A DNA stretch of 21,437 nt, from NCBI GenBank assembly GCA_027364825.1, contig DAHXOM010000204.1, forward strand, positions 1 through 21,437. The letters are read 5' to 3'. The notes beneath the pieces were generated by a model. That model did not search any database, was not told where the DNA came from, and saw only the letters and a list, made by a program, of their open reading frames with translations. Source of the stretch: a bacterium (GTDB lineage Bacteria > JAMCPX01). Below are positions 7,132 to 15,534 of this stretch, in pieces (position 1 is the first letter of the stretch; each line of letters opens with the position of its first letter). A program made the position numbers and the translations under genes.

Positions 7132-9056
7132 TGTGCGGCATTGTTGGCATAGCATATTTTAACGGTAAAAAGGTTGAAAAGCAGTTGCTTGAAACGGCTG
7201 CAAACAGGCTTGTTCACCGGGGACCCGATGCTTCGGGTATGTATATAGATAATGAGCGGATCCCAAGTGTCGGCCTCGGCCATAGAAGGCTTTCAATCAT
7301 AGACCTGTCTGCTTCTGCAAATCAGCCGTTATCCAACGAGAACAAGGACGTATGGGTTATTTTCAACGGAGAGATCTACAACTTTAAAAAACTCAGGAAT
7401 CAGCTGAAACAGGGACATAATTTTATTTCAAACAGCGATACAGAGGTTATTGTACATCTTTATGAGCAATACGGCGAGGATGCCATAGCCATGCTTGACG
7501 GTATGTTTGCAATAGCAATATACGATCAAAGGAAACACAGCCTTATTCTCGCGCGGGACAGGGTAGGGAAAAAACCGCTCTACTATTATTCCGACGGGAA
7601 AAAATTGATATTCGCCTCAGAGATAAAGGCTATCCTGCCCTTGCTCCATGAGGAGGATATAGTCATAAACGAACAGACACTGCCGTTCTATCTTGTGTAT
7701 GGATACTCCCGGCAGCCGCAGACATTTTACCGGGGCATCAATCAGCTTGCTCCGGCAAGCTATGCCCGTTATGATGCGAGCGGAAACATGGAAATAAAGG
7801 GCTACTGGTCTTTAAAGGAACACATCCTGAATAACGACAAATCGGCGCGCGACTACACGAAAGACGACCCATTGCTCAGGTTTAAGCTTACCGAGGCCGT
7901 TCAGAACAGACTTATAGCGGATGTTCCGCTGGGTGCATTTTTAAGCGGTGGGGTAGATTCAAGTATTGTAACGGGTCTGATGAGCAGGCTCACCGACACA
8001 CCGGTAAAAACATTCTCAATAGGTTTTTCGGAAGATGTGCGTTACGATGAAACAGCTTATGCAAACATCGTTGCAAAAAAATTCGAAACAGACCATCATG
8101 TTTTCATTGTTACACCCTCGACCATAGATCTTATCGACAAGATCATCTATCACTACGATGAGCCGTTCGGGGATGCATCCGCAATACCGACTTATATGGT
8201 GTCAAACCTCACGCGACAGCACGTAACCGTGGCCTTAAATGGCGACGGCGGCGACGAATTGTTCGCTGGTTACACAAGATTTATTGCGGCAACCATGTCC
8301 GAGAAGATCCCCCCTCTCATGCGCAGGGCACTCTCCGGTCTATCCCGACTTATCCCTTCGCCTCATTCGGAAAAGAGTCTGCTTGCAAGGTCAAAACGGC
8401 TGCTCTCTGTGTTAAACCGCTCTCTTTTGGAAAGATATTTGAATTGGATTTCATACATAAGGTTTGACGATATCGCAAGTCTCGTTAATCCCATGGTATT
8501 CCCAGAATCAGCCCAACCCGGCTATCGGAATGATGTTTATTCTTACTTTACTCAGCACTTGGAGGGTATGGAGGAAACATCCCTGCTGACGCAGCTGCTC
8601 TATCTTAATTTCAAAACATATCTGCCGGATGACCTGCTTGTTAAGATGGACAGGATGACCATGGCAAACAGCCTCGAGGGACGTTCCCCGTTCCTCGACC
8701 GGGAGCTCATTGAATATGCATTTACCATTCCGGACAACCTGAAACTGAAAGGTATGAATACAAAATATGACCTCAAACAAACATTCAGGGATATCCTGCC
8801 GAAACAGATAATGCACAGGGGCAAGATGGGGTTTGGCGTGCCGCTGGGTACATGGTTCAGGACAAAGATAAAGACCTATCTCGAAGAACACATTATATCC
8901 GGTAATCCGAGAATCAATGACTATCTCAACAAAAAAGAGGTCCAGCGCATATTCGATGAGCATCAAAAAGGTATGCGGGATCACGGCTTGAAATTATGGA
9001 TGTTTTTGTCTCTTGAATTATGGTTAAGGAATTTAAAGAAAGGAACAATACAATGA
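7131..9056 (+). CDS. asnB: AsnB-like glutamine-hydrolysing amidotransferase
   Basis: A 641-residue asparagine-synthetase-B-type enzyme. The GTG at 7131 is taken as start because it puts the catalytic Cys at position 2 (MCGIVGIAYF), as needed for a class II glutaminase, and GGGGAGGAT lies just upstream. The longer frame from 7065 would bury that Cys. The glutaminase half has RLVHRGPD (27-34) and FNGEIYN (78-84); the synthetase half has the pyrophosphatase loop SGGVDSS (272-278), NGDGGDELFAGY, LEGRSPFLDRELIE and GKMGFGVPLGTW. It transfers glutamine ammonia to an ATP-activated carboxylate. Sequence cannot separate true asparagine synthesis from amidation of a uronic acid; the neighbouring sugar aminotransferase favours the latter, as inference. 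The 3' end overlaps the next gene by ATGA. Confidence 0.93.
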   Translation: MCGIVGIAYFNGKKVEKQLLETAANRLVHRGPDASGMYIDNERIPSVGLGHRRLSIIDLSASANQPLSNENKDVWVIFNGEIYNFKKLRNQLKQGHNFISNSDTEVIVHLYEQYGEDAIAMLDGMFAIAIYDQRKHSLILARDRVGKKPLYYYSDGKKLIFASEIKAILPLLHEEDIVINEQTLPFYLVYGYSRQPQTFYRGINQLAPASYARYDASGNMEIKGYWSLKEHILNNDKSARDYTKDDPLLRFKLTEAVQNRLIADVPLGAFLSGGVDSSIVTGLMSRLTDTPVKTFSIGFSEDVRYDETAYANIVAKKFETDHHVFIVTPSTIDLIDKIIYHYDEPFGDASAIPTYMVSNLTRQHVTVALNGDGGDELFAGYTRFIAATMSEKIPPLMRRALSGLSRLIPSPHSEKSLLARSKRLLSVLNRSLLERYLNWISYIRFDDIASLVNPMVFPESAQPGYRNDVYSYFTQHLEGMEETSLLTQLLYLNFKTYLPDDLLVKMDRMTMANSLEGRSPFLDRELIEYAFTIPDNLKLKGMNTKYDLKQTFRDILPKQIMHRGKMGFGVPLGTWFRTKIKTYLEEHIISGNPRINDYLNKKEVQRIFDEHQKGMRDHGLKLWMFLSLELWLRNLKKGTIQ

Positions 9057-10237
9057 TAAAACAATTGGATCTGTCGGAACAGTACAAAAATCTGAATCCC
9101 GAAATCCTCGACAGGGTTAAACAGGTCTTCGAAACGCAGCAATTCGTTATGGGCAATTTTGTGGGCGAGTTTGAAAAGTCATGTGCCGGTTATCTTGATA
9201 TCAAGCATGCAATCGCAGTTGCATCCGGCTCTGATGCGTTATTGATAGCACTGCTGTCCATAGGTATTCAAAGGGGTGACAAGGTGATAACAACGCCGTT
9301 TACGTTCTTCGCAACTGCCTCGGCAATCACCAGGCTTGGGGCAATTCCACTGTTTGTGGACATAGATCCCTCGACATTCAATCTGTCCGTATCCGCAATA
9401 GAACAGGCACTGAAAAAACACCATAGGGTAAAAGCAATACTCCCTGTCCATTTGTACGGCAGGAGTGCCGATATGGAAGGCATCATGAAGCTTGCAAAAA
9501 AATATAGCATGTATGTCGTTGAGGATGCTGCGCAGGCATTTGGTGCCAGGAGCAGGTACAGAAACGAATACAAAAAAGCGGGTACCGTGGGGGATATCGG
9601 CTGTTTTTCTTTTTATCCGACCAAGAACCTTGGCGGGGCAGGTGACGGCGGCATGTTGGTGACAAGCAACGATAAACTGGCATCACTTTTAAAAATGCTC
9701 AGGGCACACGGTTCGCCTGAGAGGTATGTTCATAAATATCACGGGATAAACAGCAGGCTCGATGCACTCCAGGCAGTTGTACTGTCGGTAAAGCTGAACC
9801 ATATAGAACAGTGGAACCATACGAGGATGGAACTCGCAAAAAGGTACAACGAATTATTCACAGAGGCAGGACTGGCAAAGGCGATCACCTTACCCGATGT
9901 GCCGGAAGACATGACCCACATATTTCATCAGTACACCGTGCGGATAAAAAACAGGGACAGCGTGCGGCAGGCTCTCAAGGAAGATGGTATCGGGACCGAG
10001 GTCTATTATCCCATCCCCCTGCACCTGCAGCCTGTTTTCAAATATCTCGGCTATAAAAAGGGCAGTTTAAAGCAAACGGAGCTTGCGGCAAAAGAAGTTT
10101 TGAGCCTTCCCCTGTATCCGGAGATGACCGTAGAGCAGCAGATACAGGTTGTAGAAAGCTTTAAAAAAATTCAAAATTCAAAACTCAAAATTCAAAATTC
10201 AGGGCTCAAGATTCAAAACATTCAAGATTCAAAATGA
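9053..10237 (+). CDS. DegT/DnrJ/EryC1/StrS-family PLP sugar aminotransferase
   Basis: A 394-residue PLP enzyme that normally transfers an amino group to a nucleotide-activated keto-sugar. Visible are GNFVGEFE (34-41), the cofactor region VASGSDALLIAL (57-68), VEDAAQAFGA with Asp158 for the pyridine nitrogen, the Schiff-base lysine Lys191 in FYPTKNLGGAGDGG, and the C-terminal HIFHQYTVRI and EVYYPIPLHLQPVF blocks of the WbpE/WecE type. The ATG at 9053 has AAGGA upstream and overlaps the asnB stop by 4 nt. The last 24 residues or so (IQNSKLK IQNSGLK IQNIQDSK) are encoded by a DNA heptamer repeat and extend beyond the family's normal end. The stop overlaps the prepilin peptidase start (ATGA). Confidence 0.94.
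   Translation: MIKQLDLSEQYKNLNPEILDRVKQVFETQQFVMGNFVGEFEKSCAGYLDIKHAIAVASGSDALLIALLSIGIQRGDKVITTPFTFFATASAITRLGAIPLFVDIDPSTFNLSVSAIEQALKKHHRVKAILPVHLYGRSADMEGIMKLAKKYSMYVVEDAAQAFGARSRYRNEYKKAGTVGDIGCFSFYPTKNLGGAGDGGMLVTSNDKLASLLKMLRAHGSPERYVHKYHGINSRLDALQAVVLSVKLNHIEQWNHTRMELAKRYNELFTEAGLAKAITLPDVPEDMTHIFHQYTVRIKNRDSVRQALKEDGIGTEVYYPIPLHLQPVFKYLGYKKGSLKQTELAAKEVLSLPLYPEMTVEQQIQVVESFKKIQNSKLKIQNSGLKIQNIQDSK
10166..10230 (+). repeat. Tandem AAAATTC heptanucleotide repeat inside a coding end
   Basis: Nine successive units of an AAAATTC heptamer, five nearly exact (units at 10166, 10173, 10187 and 10194 exact; 10180 is AAAACTC), then degenerate ones (AGGGCTC, AAGATTC, a 9-nt unit, AAGATTC). Three heptamers make seven codons, so the frame yields a seven-residue peptide period. 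Heptanucleotide tandem repeats are known in cyanobacteria as short tandemly repeated repetitive (STRR) sequences; this one is translated as the C-terminus of the aminotransferase. Confidence 0.85.
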
Positions 10238-11010
10238 CTGCCGGGATTATTGTATCCGTTTTTATCTTCGGCCTGATTATCGGAAGCTTCCTCAATGTCG
10301 TGATCTACAGGCTGCCTGAACATCAATCCATTGTATTTCCTGCATCGCATTGTCCTCATTGCGGCAAACAGATAAAACCCTATGACAATATCCCTCTCGT
10401 AAGTTATATAATGCTCCGCGGCAGGTGCAGGTACTGCGGGGAAAAGATTTCCCTCAGGTACCCCGCTGTAGAGCTCATAACCGGACTCCTCGCTGCAGGC
10501 CTCTTTATCAAATACGGATTTACTGTTGACCTGATGGTATTCTTTGTATTGTCAGCAGGTCTTATAGCCATTACATTCATAGATATCGATCGCATGATCA
10601 TTCCCAATGCAATATCATATCCGGGTATCGTCCTGGGGTTTGCATCAAGCTTTTTTGTAAGCACAAATAATCCCGTCAGTGCCGCAATAGGTATACTGGC
10701 AGGAGCGGGTATCCTGTTTGCAACAGCCTTCATCTATAAGAGGGTTACCGGGGTAGAAGGCATGGGCATGGGAGATGTAAAGCTTATGGCGATGATCGGG
10801 GCATTCCTTGGCTGGGAAGCGGCACTATTTACCGTTATCATAAGTGCATGTATAGGCTCGATAGCCGGGATATTCCTGGTGGTGTTTGCAGGCAAAGGCA
10901 GAAAGCATGCGATCCCGTATGGCCCGTTTATATCAGCGTCCGCAATTGTCTATCTTTTTTATGGACAGACCCTGATAACTATTTACCTGCGGATGATAGG
11001 CTATGCTTAG
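10234..11010 (+). CDS. pilD: Type IV prepilin peptidase / N-methyltransferase (PilD/GspO family)
   Basis: A 258-residue polytopic inner-membrane aspartic protease (A24A) that cleaves the leader of type IV pilins or pseudopilins and N-methylates the new N-terminus. The N-terminal GSFLNVVIYRLP (17-28) and the zinc-type cysteines CPHC (40-43) and CRYC (65-68) mark the bifunctional form. The catalytic aspartates are in FIDIDRMIIPN (115-125) and GMGDVKL (178-184, Asp181). The ATG overlaps the aminotransferase stop by 4 nt; the end overlaps the histidine kinase by 8 nt. A GspE-N-type protein at 20580 is another sign of a type IV pilus or type II secretion machinery in this genome. Being encoded in a sugar-modification operon is unusual. 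Confidence 0.96.
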   Translation: MTAGIIVSVFIFGLIIGSFLNVVIYRLPEHQSIVFPASHCPHCGKQIKPYDNIPLVSYIMLRGRCRYCGEKISLRYPAVELITGLLAAGLFIKYGFTVDLMVFFVLSAGLIAITFIDIDRMIIPNAISYPGIVLGFASSFFVSTNNPVSAAIGILAGAGILFATAFIYKRVTGVEGMGMGDVKLMAMIGAFLGWEAALFTVIISACIGSIAGIFLVVFAGKGRKHAIPYGPFISASAIVYLFYGQTLITIYLRMIGYA

Positions 11011-12460
11011 GGGACTGAGGTCCAGGGTTATCCTGATCCAGAGCATCGTTATAGCAGCCGCTCTGATACTCATGGGTGTTGTGCTGTATCAGATCCAGAA
11101 AAAAGATATTATCAATCAATTCAGAGACGATGCAGCAACAACAGGATCACTGGTCAGAAGCCGGATGCAAGGGAAAGAGCCAGATCTGCAGAGGATTATA
11201 ACGACGATACAGGAAGCCCGTGTTTCCCCGCTGTTTTCAAGCATAACGCTTGCAGCCTGTAACGACAAAAGTGCCATTACTAAAATTATCCGGGACCTTC
11301 CGGCAGGATTTTCGGAAAAAGCAGGGTCCCTTCTCGCGGAGTGTAAACCGGGTTTCATAAACATGTCGAACATGCACCTTATGAGTCTGTCGCCGGTTTA
11401 CACATCCGGCAGCAGATGTATAAACCTCGCCATAGTATCCAACAGCCTGTACCTTACAAAAAGACTCTTCGTGCTGATAGAGGTCCTCGGTGCATATAGT
11501 TTACTCAACTTCCTTATTTTAACTATCGTCGCATGGTTCATCATCGATCGTTACACCGTTATGCCTCTCCGCAGGTTCGAGCAGGCTGTGGAAGGGGTAA
11601 GCGGCGGCGATTATCCTCACCTGAAAGATATGCCTGATGCCGCAGAACTTCACCAGATCGTAAAGGCATTCAATACCATGACATCGACCATTCAGACAAA
11701 AGAACAGCATCTGAAAGATACGATTCAAGAGTTAAAAGAAACACAGTCTCTCATCATAAAACGGGAGAGGCTTGTGACCATAGGCAGTTTTGCATCCGGT
11801 ATATCGCACGAAATAGGCAATCCGTTGAGCGCCATAATCTCCCTGCTTGAAACCGTGAAAGCGGGTAGGGTATCCGGCGGTAAACAGATTAATCAAAAAA
11901 ATGACTCCAGAACAGATCAGGAATTGGATATGATAGCCCGTTCCCTGGATGAGGCCTATAGAATAGATGCACTGATAAAACAACTGCTTTTATATGTACG
12001 ACAAAAACCGGTCGTCCTGGGCCAGGTAAACATGAAAGCGCTCTGCGATGATGTCCTATCAAGTGTTGGACTCAGCAGGAACCTGAAAGACATTGTGGTG
12101 TCTATGGATATAGTATCCGGTACCGTGTGCAAAACAGATTACGAGAAACTACGGCAGGTGCTTTTAAACCTTGTGATTAATGCCGTGGATGCAATGCAGG
12201 AGCATGGGAGGCTCGGCATAAAAGCACAGGTGCAGTCCGGTCAGCTCATCATCTGCGTTTCCGATACCGGGGAAGGTATAGACAGGGAGTACAGGGATAA
12301 GATCTTCGAACCGTTCTTCACGACAAAGGTTTCGGGAAAAGGTACAGGGCTCGGACTTGCCATAGTTAAAAATATCGTCCAGGAGCTTGATGGAGACATC
12401 TTGGTCGACAGCGAAAAGGGCGCAGGCGCAGCGTTTACGGTAAAACTCCCATCGGTCTGA
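11003..12460 (+). CDS. Membrane sensor histidine kinase with extracytoplasmic domain
   Basis: A 485-residue two-component sensor kinase. Helix 1 is at about 8-30, an extracytoplasmic domain at about 31-155, helix 2 at about 156-181, then a HAMP-like segment (MPLRRFEQAVEGVSGGDY), a coiled linker, and the kinase core: H-box SHEIGNPLSAI with phospho-accepting His269, N-box LVINAVDAM (Asn393), DTGEGID (421-427), FEPFFTTK and GKGTGLGLAI (445-454). The sensor part carries Cys86, Cys114 and Cys139, which could form a disulphide or bind a ligand. No response regulator is present in the window, so the partner is encoded elsewhere. It resembles NtrB/PilS-type kinases in its core, and its overlap with pilD fits a pilus link, as inference. 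Confidence 0.94.
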   Translation: MLRGLRSRVILIQSIVIAAALILMGVVLYQIQKKDIINQFRDDAATTGSLVRSRMQGKEPDLQRIITTIQEARVSPLFSSITLAACNDKSAITKIIRDLPAGFSEKAGSLLAECKPGFINMSNMHLMSLSPVYTSGSRCINLAIVSNSLYLTKRLFVLIEVLGAYSLLNFLILTIVAWFIIDRYTVMPLRRFEQAVEGVSGGDYPHLKDMPDAAELHQIVKAFNTMTSTIQTKEQHLKDTIQELKETQSLIIKRERLVTIGSFASGISHEIGNPLSAIISLLETVKAGRVSGGKQINQKNDSRTDQELDMIARSLDEAYRIDALIKQLLLYVRQKPVVLGQVNMKALCDDVLSSVGLSRNLKDIVVSMDIVSGTVCKTDYEKLRQVLLNLVINAVDAMQEHGRLGIKAQVQSGQLIICVSDTGEGIDREYRDKIFEPFFTTKVSGKGTGLGLAIVKNIVQELDGDILVDSEKGAGAAFTVKLPSV

Positions 12461-12508
12461 ATCATAAATCTACGCCGTTCAGAGAAGTCACCATTCAGAA
12501 ATAATGTG

Positions 12509-12542
12509 TAACGGCGAATGGCGGAACAGCCATTCGCCGTTA
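12509..12542. terminator. Perfect 14-bp hairpin between convergent kinase and proS
   Basis: TAACGGCGAATGGC (12509-12522) pairs perfectly with 12529-12542 across a 6-nt loop (GGAACA). It sits between the kinase stop and the proS stop, so it can end transcripts from both sides. The T-rich tract is short (TTATTT on the plus side), so termination may be imperfect. Confidence 0.65.
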
Positions 12543-12547
12543 TTTGG

Positions 12548-14287
12548 TCACGGCAAAAGGCTCTTGCGGATTGCGGTTATCTTTTCGAACAGTTCCTGCC
12601 GTGTCGATGTGATAACCTCTCCTGTTTTCCGTATCTTGATCTCAATGGTGCCTTCATTCTTGAACTTAGATCCTATGATAATCCTTACGGGAAAACCGAG
12701 CAGGTCCGCATCTTTGAGCTTCATACCGGGCGAGATGTCCCTGTCGTCGTATATAATGTCAAATCCCCTGCCCGACATTTCGTTGTACATAGCCTCGGCG
12801 GTATCCGTTATATCCTTGTCCTTCATATTGATGGCGATGAGCTCTATCTCATACGGGGCTATTGTCATCGGGAAGATGATCCCGTCCTTATCATTGTTTT
12901 GTTCTATCGATGCTGCCAGGGTCCTGCCGACTCCAATGCCGTAGCACCCCATAACAAAGGGCATTGACGCGCCGTTCTCATCAAGGAATTCCGCATGCAT
13001 TTTTACGGAGTACTTTGTACCGAGTTTGAATATATGCCCGACCTCTATGCCCCTTGTTATACTCATGGGCTTAAAACAGTGCGGGCATGCATCTCCTGCA
13101 CCTGCATTGCGTATATCCGCAAACATGCCCGGAGTAAAGTCCCTTCCGGCATGCACGTCCGTATAGTGGAAGTCGTCCTTATTTGCCCCGGTAACCATAT
13201 TCTCCATATGCTTTATTTCGTTGTCCGCAACAATCTTTAGTTTTAATCCGACAGGCCCCAGTGAACCTCCATGTGCTCCGGCGAGCCTTACACAATCCGC
13301 ATCTGTTGCGAGTTCAACAGTGTCTGCGTGAAGGGCATTTTTCAGTTTTATAAGGTTCAGCTCCCTGTCGCCCCTGACCAGTGCGGCTGCAAAGCCGTCA
13401 TCCGTCTTTACGATCATCGTTTTAACGATTTTTGATGGAGGGACATTCAGGAAACGGGACACCTCTTCAACGGTGTGCATTCCAGGTGTTGCTGCCAAAG
13501 GAGGTGCGGGGCTTGCAGTGCGGCCTACCTCTTCGGCAGTACTGCCTGCAGCAGATCCCGATGTTTCGTATCCTATTTCTGCCTTCTCCCTGTTTGCTGC
13601 ATATCCGCATGCATCGCAGGAGACAATGGCTTCTTCACCGGTATTCGCAAGCACCATGAATTCATGGGAAAATTTTCCGCCTATGGTGCCTGTATCGGCC
13701 TCAACAGCCCTGAAATTAAGACCGCATTGCTTAAAAATCCAATTGTACGCGTCGTACATTTTCTGGTATGTTTTGTTGGCATGCTCCTCATCTCTGTCAA
13801 AGCTGTATCCGTCCTTCATGATAAATTCCCTGCCGCGCATCAGGCCGAACCTCGGCCTGATCTCGTCTCTGAATTTTGGGGCAATCTGATAAAGATTAAC
13901 CGGCAGTTGTTTATAGGACTGAATATCATTACGGACAAGATCGACTATCACCTCTTCATGCGTCGGTCCTACGGTAAACCATTTCTCATGCCTGTCCTGA
14001 AACCGCAGGAGTTCTTTGCCGTATGCCTGCCATCTCCCGCTCTCTTCCCAGAGGTCTTTCTGTATGACAAGCGGCAGTAAAACCTCCTGTGCACCCCCTT
14101 TGTCCATCCCCCGCCGTATAATATCAGAGATCTTTTGTATGGACCTCAGACCAAGGGGCAGATATGAGTATATGCCGGATGAGAGCTTTCTGATAAGCCC
14201 GGCCCTGAACAAAAGTTTGTGGCTTACGATCTCCGCATCCTTTGGCGCTTCCTTTAATGTCGGTATAAATGTCTGTGTAAATTTCAT
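12548..14287 (-). CDS. proS: Prolyl-tRNA synthetase, bacterial type with editing domain
   Basis: A 579-residue class II synthetase that charges tRNA-Pro, close to the usual 565-575 residues of the bacterial form. Visible are the N-terminal LRKLSSGIYSYLPLGLR-type motif 1 region (RKLSSGIYSYLPLG), TVGPTHEE, motif 2 FRDEIRPRFGLMRGREFIMKD, an inserted Ala-editing (YbaK-like) domain from about residue 260 to 370 containing SKIVKTMIV and SLGPVGL, motif 3 GCYGIGVGRTLAA and the C-terminal anticodon-binding domain (DDRDISPGMKLKDADLLGFPVRIIIG). A Ser/Gly/Ala-rich stretch before the editing domain (ETSGSAAGSTAEEVG) is longer than usual and probably a linker. It lies 42 nt downstream of the HlyD gene; a separate promoter was not seen. 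Confidence 0.98.
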   Translation of the reverse strand: MKFTQTFIPTLKEAPKDAEIVSHKLLFRAGLIRKLSSGIYSYLPLGLRSIQKISDIIRRGMDKGGAQEVLLPLVIQKDLWEESGRWQAYGKELLRFQDRHEKWFTVGPTHEEVIVDLVRNDIQSYKQLPVNLYQIAPKFRDEIRPRFGLMRGREFIMKDGYSFDRDEEHANKTYQKMYDAYNWIFKQCGLNFRAVEADTGTIGGKFSHEFMVLANTGEEAIVSCDACGYAANREKAEIGYETSGSAAGSTAEEVGRTASPAPPLAATPGMHTVEEVSRFLNVPPSKIVKTMIVKTDDGFAAALVRGDRELNLIKLKNALHADTVELATDADCVRLAGAHGGSLGPVGLKLKIVADNEIKHMENMVTGANKDDFHYTDVHAGRDFTPGMFADIRNAGAGDACPHCFKPMSITRGIEVGHIFKLGTKYSVKMHAEFLDENGASMPFVMGCYGIGVGRTLAASIEQNNDKDGIIFPMTIAPYEIELIAINMKDKDITDTAEAMYNEMSGRGFDIIYDDRDISPGMKLKDADLLGFPVRIIIGSKFKNEGTIEIKIRKTGEVITSTRQELFEKITAIRKSLLP

Positions 14288-14329
14288 GCTTATTTCCCTG
14301 TGATTATTTTTAAATTTCCCAAAACCCGT

Positions 14330-15193
14330 TTACCGTGTTTCAAATAACGCATCAGCAGGCATGCCCGGCTTGAGGAGCATCTGCTTGTTATCGATATAAA
14401 CCTTCACTGCAAACACAAGCGCAGTCCTGTCCTCCTTTGTCTGGACATCATGCGGCGTGAACTCAGCCTTATTTGCTATTTGTTCGACAGTACCGTCAAA
14501 GGTTTTATCGGGGAAACTGTCCACGCTTAAATGCACATGCTGGCCAAGCCATACCCTGCCAAGATCCATGTCGCTTATATATATTTTTATCCACGGTCTG
14601 TTCAGGTTACCGAGCGTGAATATTGTTGAACCGGGCATGATAACGTCGCCGCGTTCATAATTCTTTGTCAGGACAACGCCGGTGATCGGTGCCGCAATCA
14701 TACCCTCGTCATACTGTATGTCCGCTAGCCGTAAAGCACTCTGTGCCTCTTGTTGCATTGCAACAGCCGCCTGTAACTGGGCATCGGCTGAATCTGTTTG
14801 GGAACGTACAAGGTCGAGCTGCTGCTGTGATGCGCCTCCCTTCCGGTAAAGCGCCTCGACCCTTTTCAGGTTCGAGGTTAAATAACTGAGCTGTGCCCGG
14901 GCTGATACGATCTGCGCATCCGCTGCCGTAAGACCTGCCTGCGCCCTGTTTTTCCCGGCTATTAATTCCCTCGGTGTCAGTCTTACAATAACGGTGCCCT
15001 CGGTGACCGTGTCACCCTCATCAACACCGAGCCATCCGATCCTTCCGGGGATCTTTGAAGCAACATCGTACTCCGTAACCTCTATGGTTCCGCTGCCGGT
15101 GACCGCGTTTTTATTATTGCTGGAACATGAGGAGATAATAATAATGCCCGGTAAAAAAAATAAAAAAAATCTAACCAGCCTGTTTAACTTCAT
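14330..15193 (-). CDS. HlyD/EmrA-family periplasmic adaptor, lipoprotein type
   Basis: A 287-residue membrane-fusion (adaptor) protein that would link an inner-membrane exporter to an outer-membrane channel. A signal with IISSC (Cys23) gives a lipobox-like site, so it is probably lipid-anchored rather than held by a transmembrane helix. The biotinyl-lipoyl-like half-motifs are GRIGWLGVDEGDTVTEGTVIVRL (50-72) and APITGVVLTKNYERGDVIMPGSTIF (168-192), separated by an alpha-hairpin of about 90 residues, followed by a beta-barrel domain. GGAGAAAGGT precedes the ATG at 15193; ten codons upstream lack this support. No exporter or outer-membrane partner is adjacent, which is unusual; the distant DHA2 permease or an ABC exporter elsewhere may be its partner. 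Confidence 0.9.
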   Translation of the reverse strand: MKLNRLVRFFLFFLPGIIIISSCSSNNKNAVTGSGTIEVTEYDVASKIPGRIGWLGVDEGDTVTEGTVIVRLTPRELIAGKNRAQAGLTAADAQIVSARAQLSYLTSNLKRVEALYRKGGASQQQLDLVRSQTDSADAQLQAAVAMQQEAQSALRLADIQYDEGMIAAPITGVVLTKNYERGDVIMPGSTIFTLGNLNRPWIKIYISDMDLGRVWLGQHVHLSVDSFPDKTFDGTVEQIANKAEFTPHDVQTKEDRTALVFAVKVYIDNKQMLLKPGMPADALFETR

Positions 15194-15323
15194 ACCTTTC
15201 TCCTTTTCTGTTCGGTGGCACATAACATAAGTATATCCTGTTTCCTATACATGAACAAGTATTCAATTTATGAATTACGATTTTCAAATTTATTCATGCA
15301 GGGATAAAAGTCAAGCATTTATG

Positions 15324-15439
15324 CGGTATACCCCGTTAGAAAGCCTACCTTGTTTTCTCCTCCACAGGCGGACGTTCCTCCGAAGCAAGCCTTGTGAGGA
15401 CTTATCATTCCAGGGCTGGCTTTCTAACGGGGTATACCG
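15324..15439. repeat. 116-bp element with 22-bp perfect terminal inverted repeats
   Basis: The arms 15324-15345 and 15418-15439 are exact reverse complements; the outer part of each contains the palindrome GGTATACC, the inner part CCGTTAGAAAG and its complement. Inside, TCCTCCACAGGC (15356-15369 region) can pair with GCCTTGTGAGGA (15389-15400 region) with two bulges, so the whole can fold into one long hairpin or cruciform. No target-site duplication is visible. It may be a MITE-like non-autonomous element, a dispersed intergenic repeat, or a structured RNA; only copy number in the genome would tell. Confidence 0.75.
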
Positions 15440-15506
15440 GGCTGCCTGCAGGGGGTAAGAAATATATTGTATTTTATCCGGCCTGTGCTTTCTATGTTAC
15501 AGAGAC

Positions 15507-15534
15507 TTTACATTAAAAACATATATGCTACCAT
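15507..15534 (+). promoter_or_regulatory. Candidate promoter for the SWIB-domain gene
   Basis: TTTACA (15507-15512) and TACCAT (15529-15534) are spaced by 16 nt, a moderate match to a sigma-70 promoter. It would give a leader of about 75 nt containing the 6-bp hairpin AGATGC-GGATA-GCATCT. Support is moderate at best. Confidence 0.35.

Noticed and set aside
10166..10230. CRISPR-like short repeat array
   Set aside because: Units are only 7 nt, contiguous and without spacers, and lie inside a coding frame.
15270..15458. 62-codon plus-strand ORF in the non-coding gap
   Set aside because: It crosses both arms of the inverted repeat, lacks a good ribosome binding site and has no recognisable protein features.
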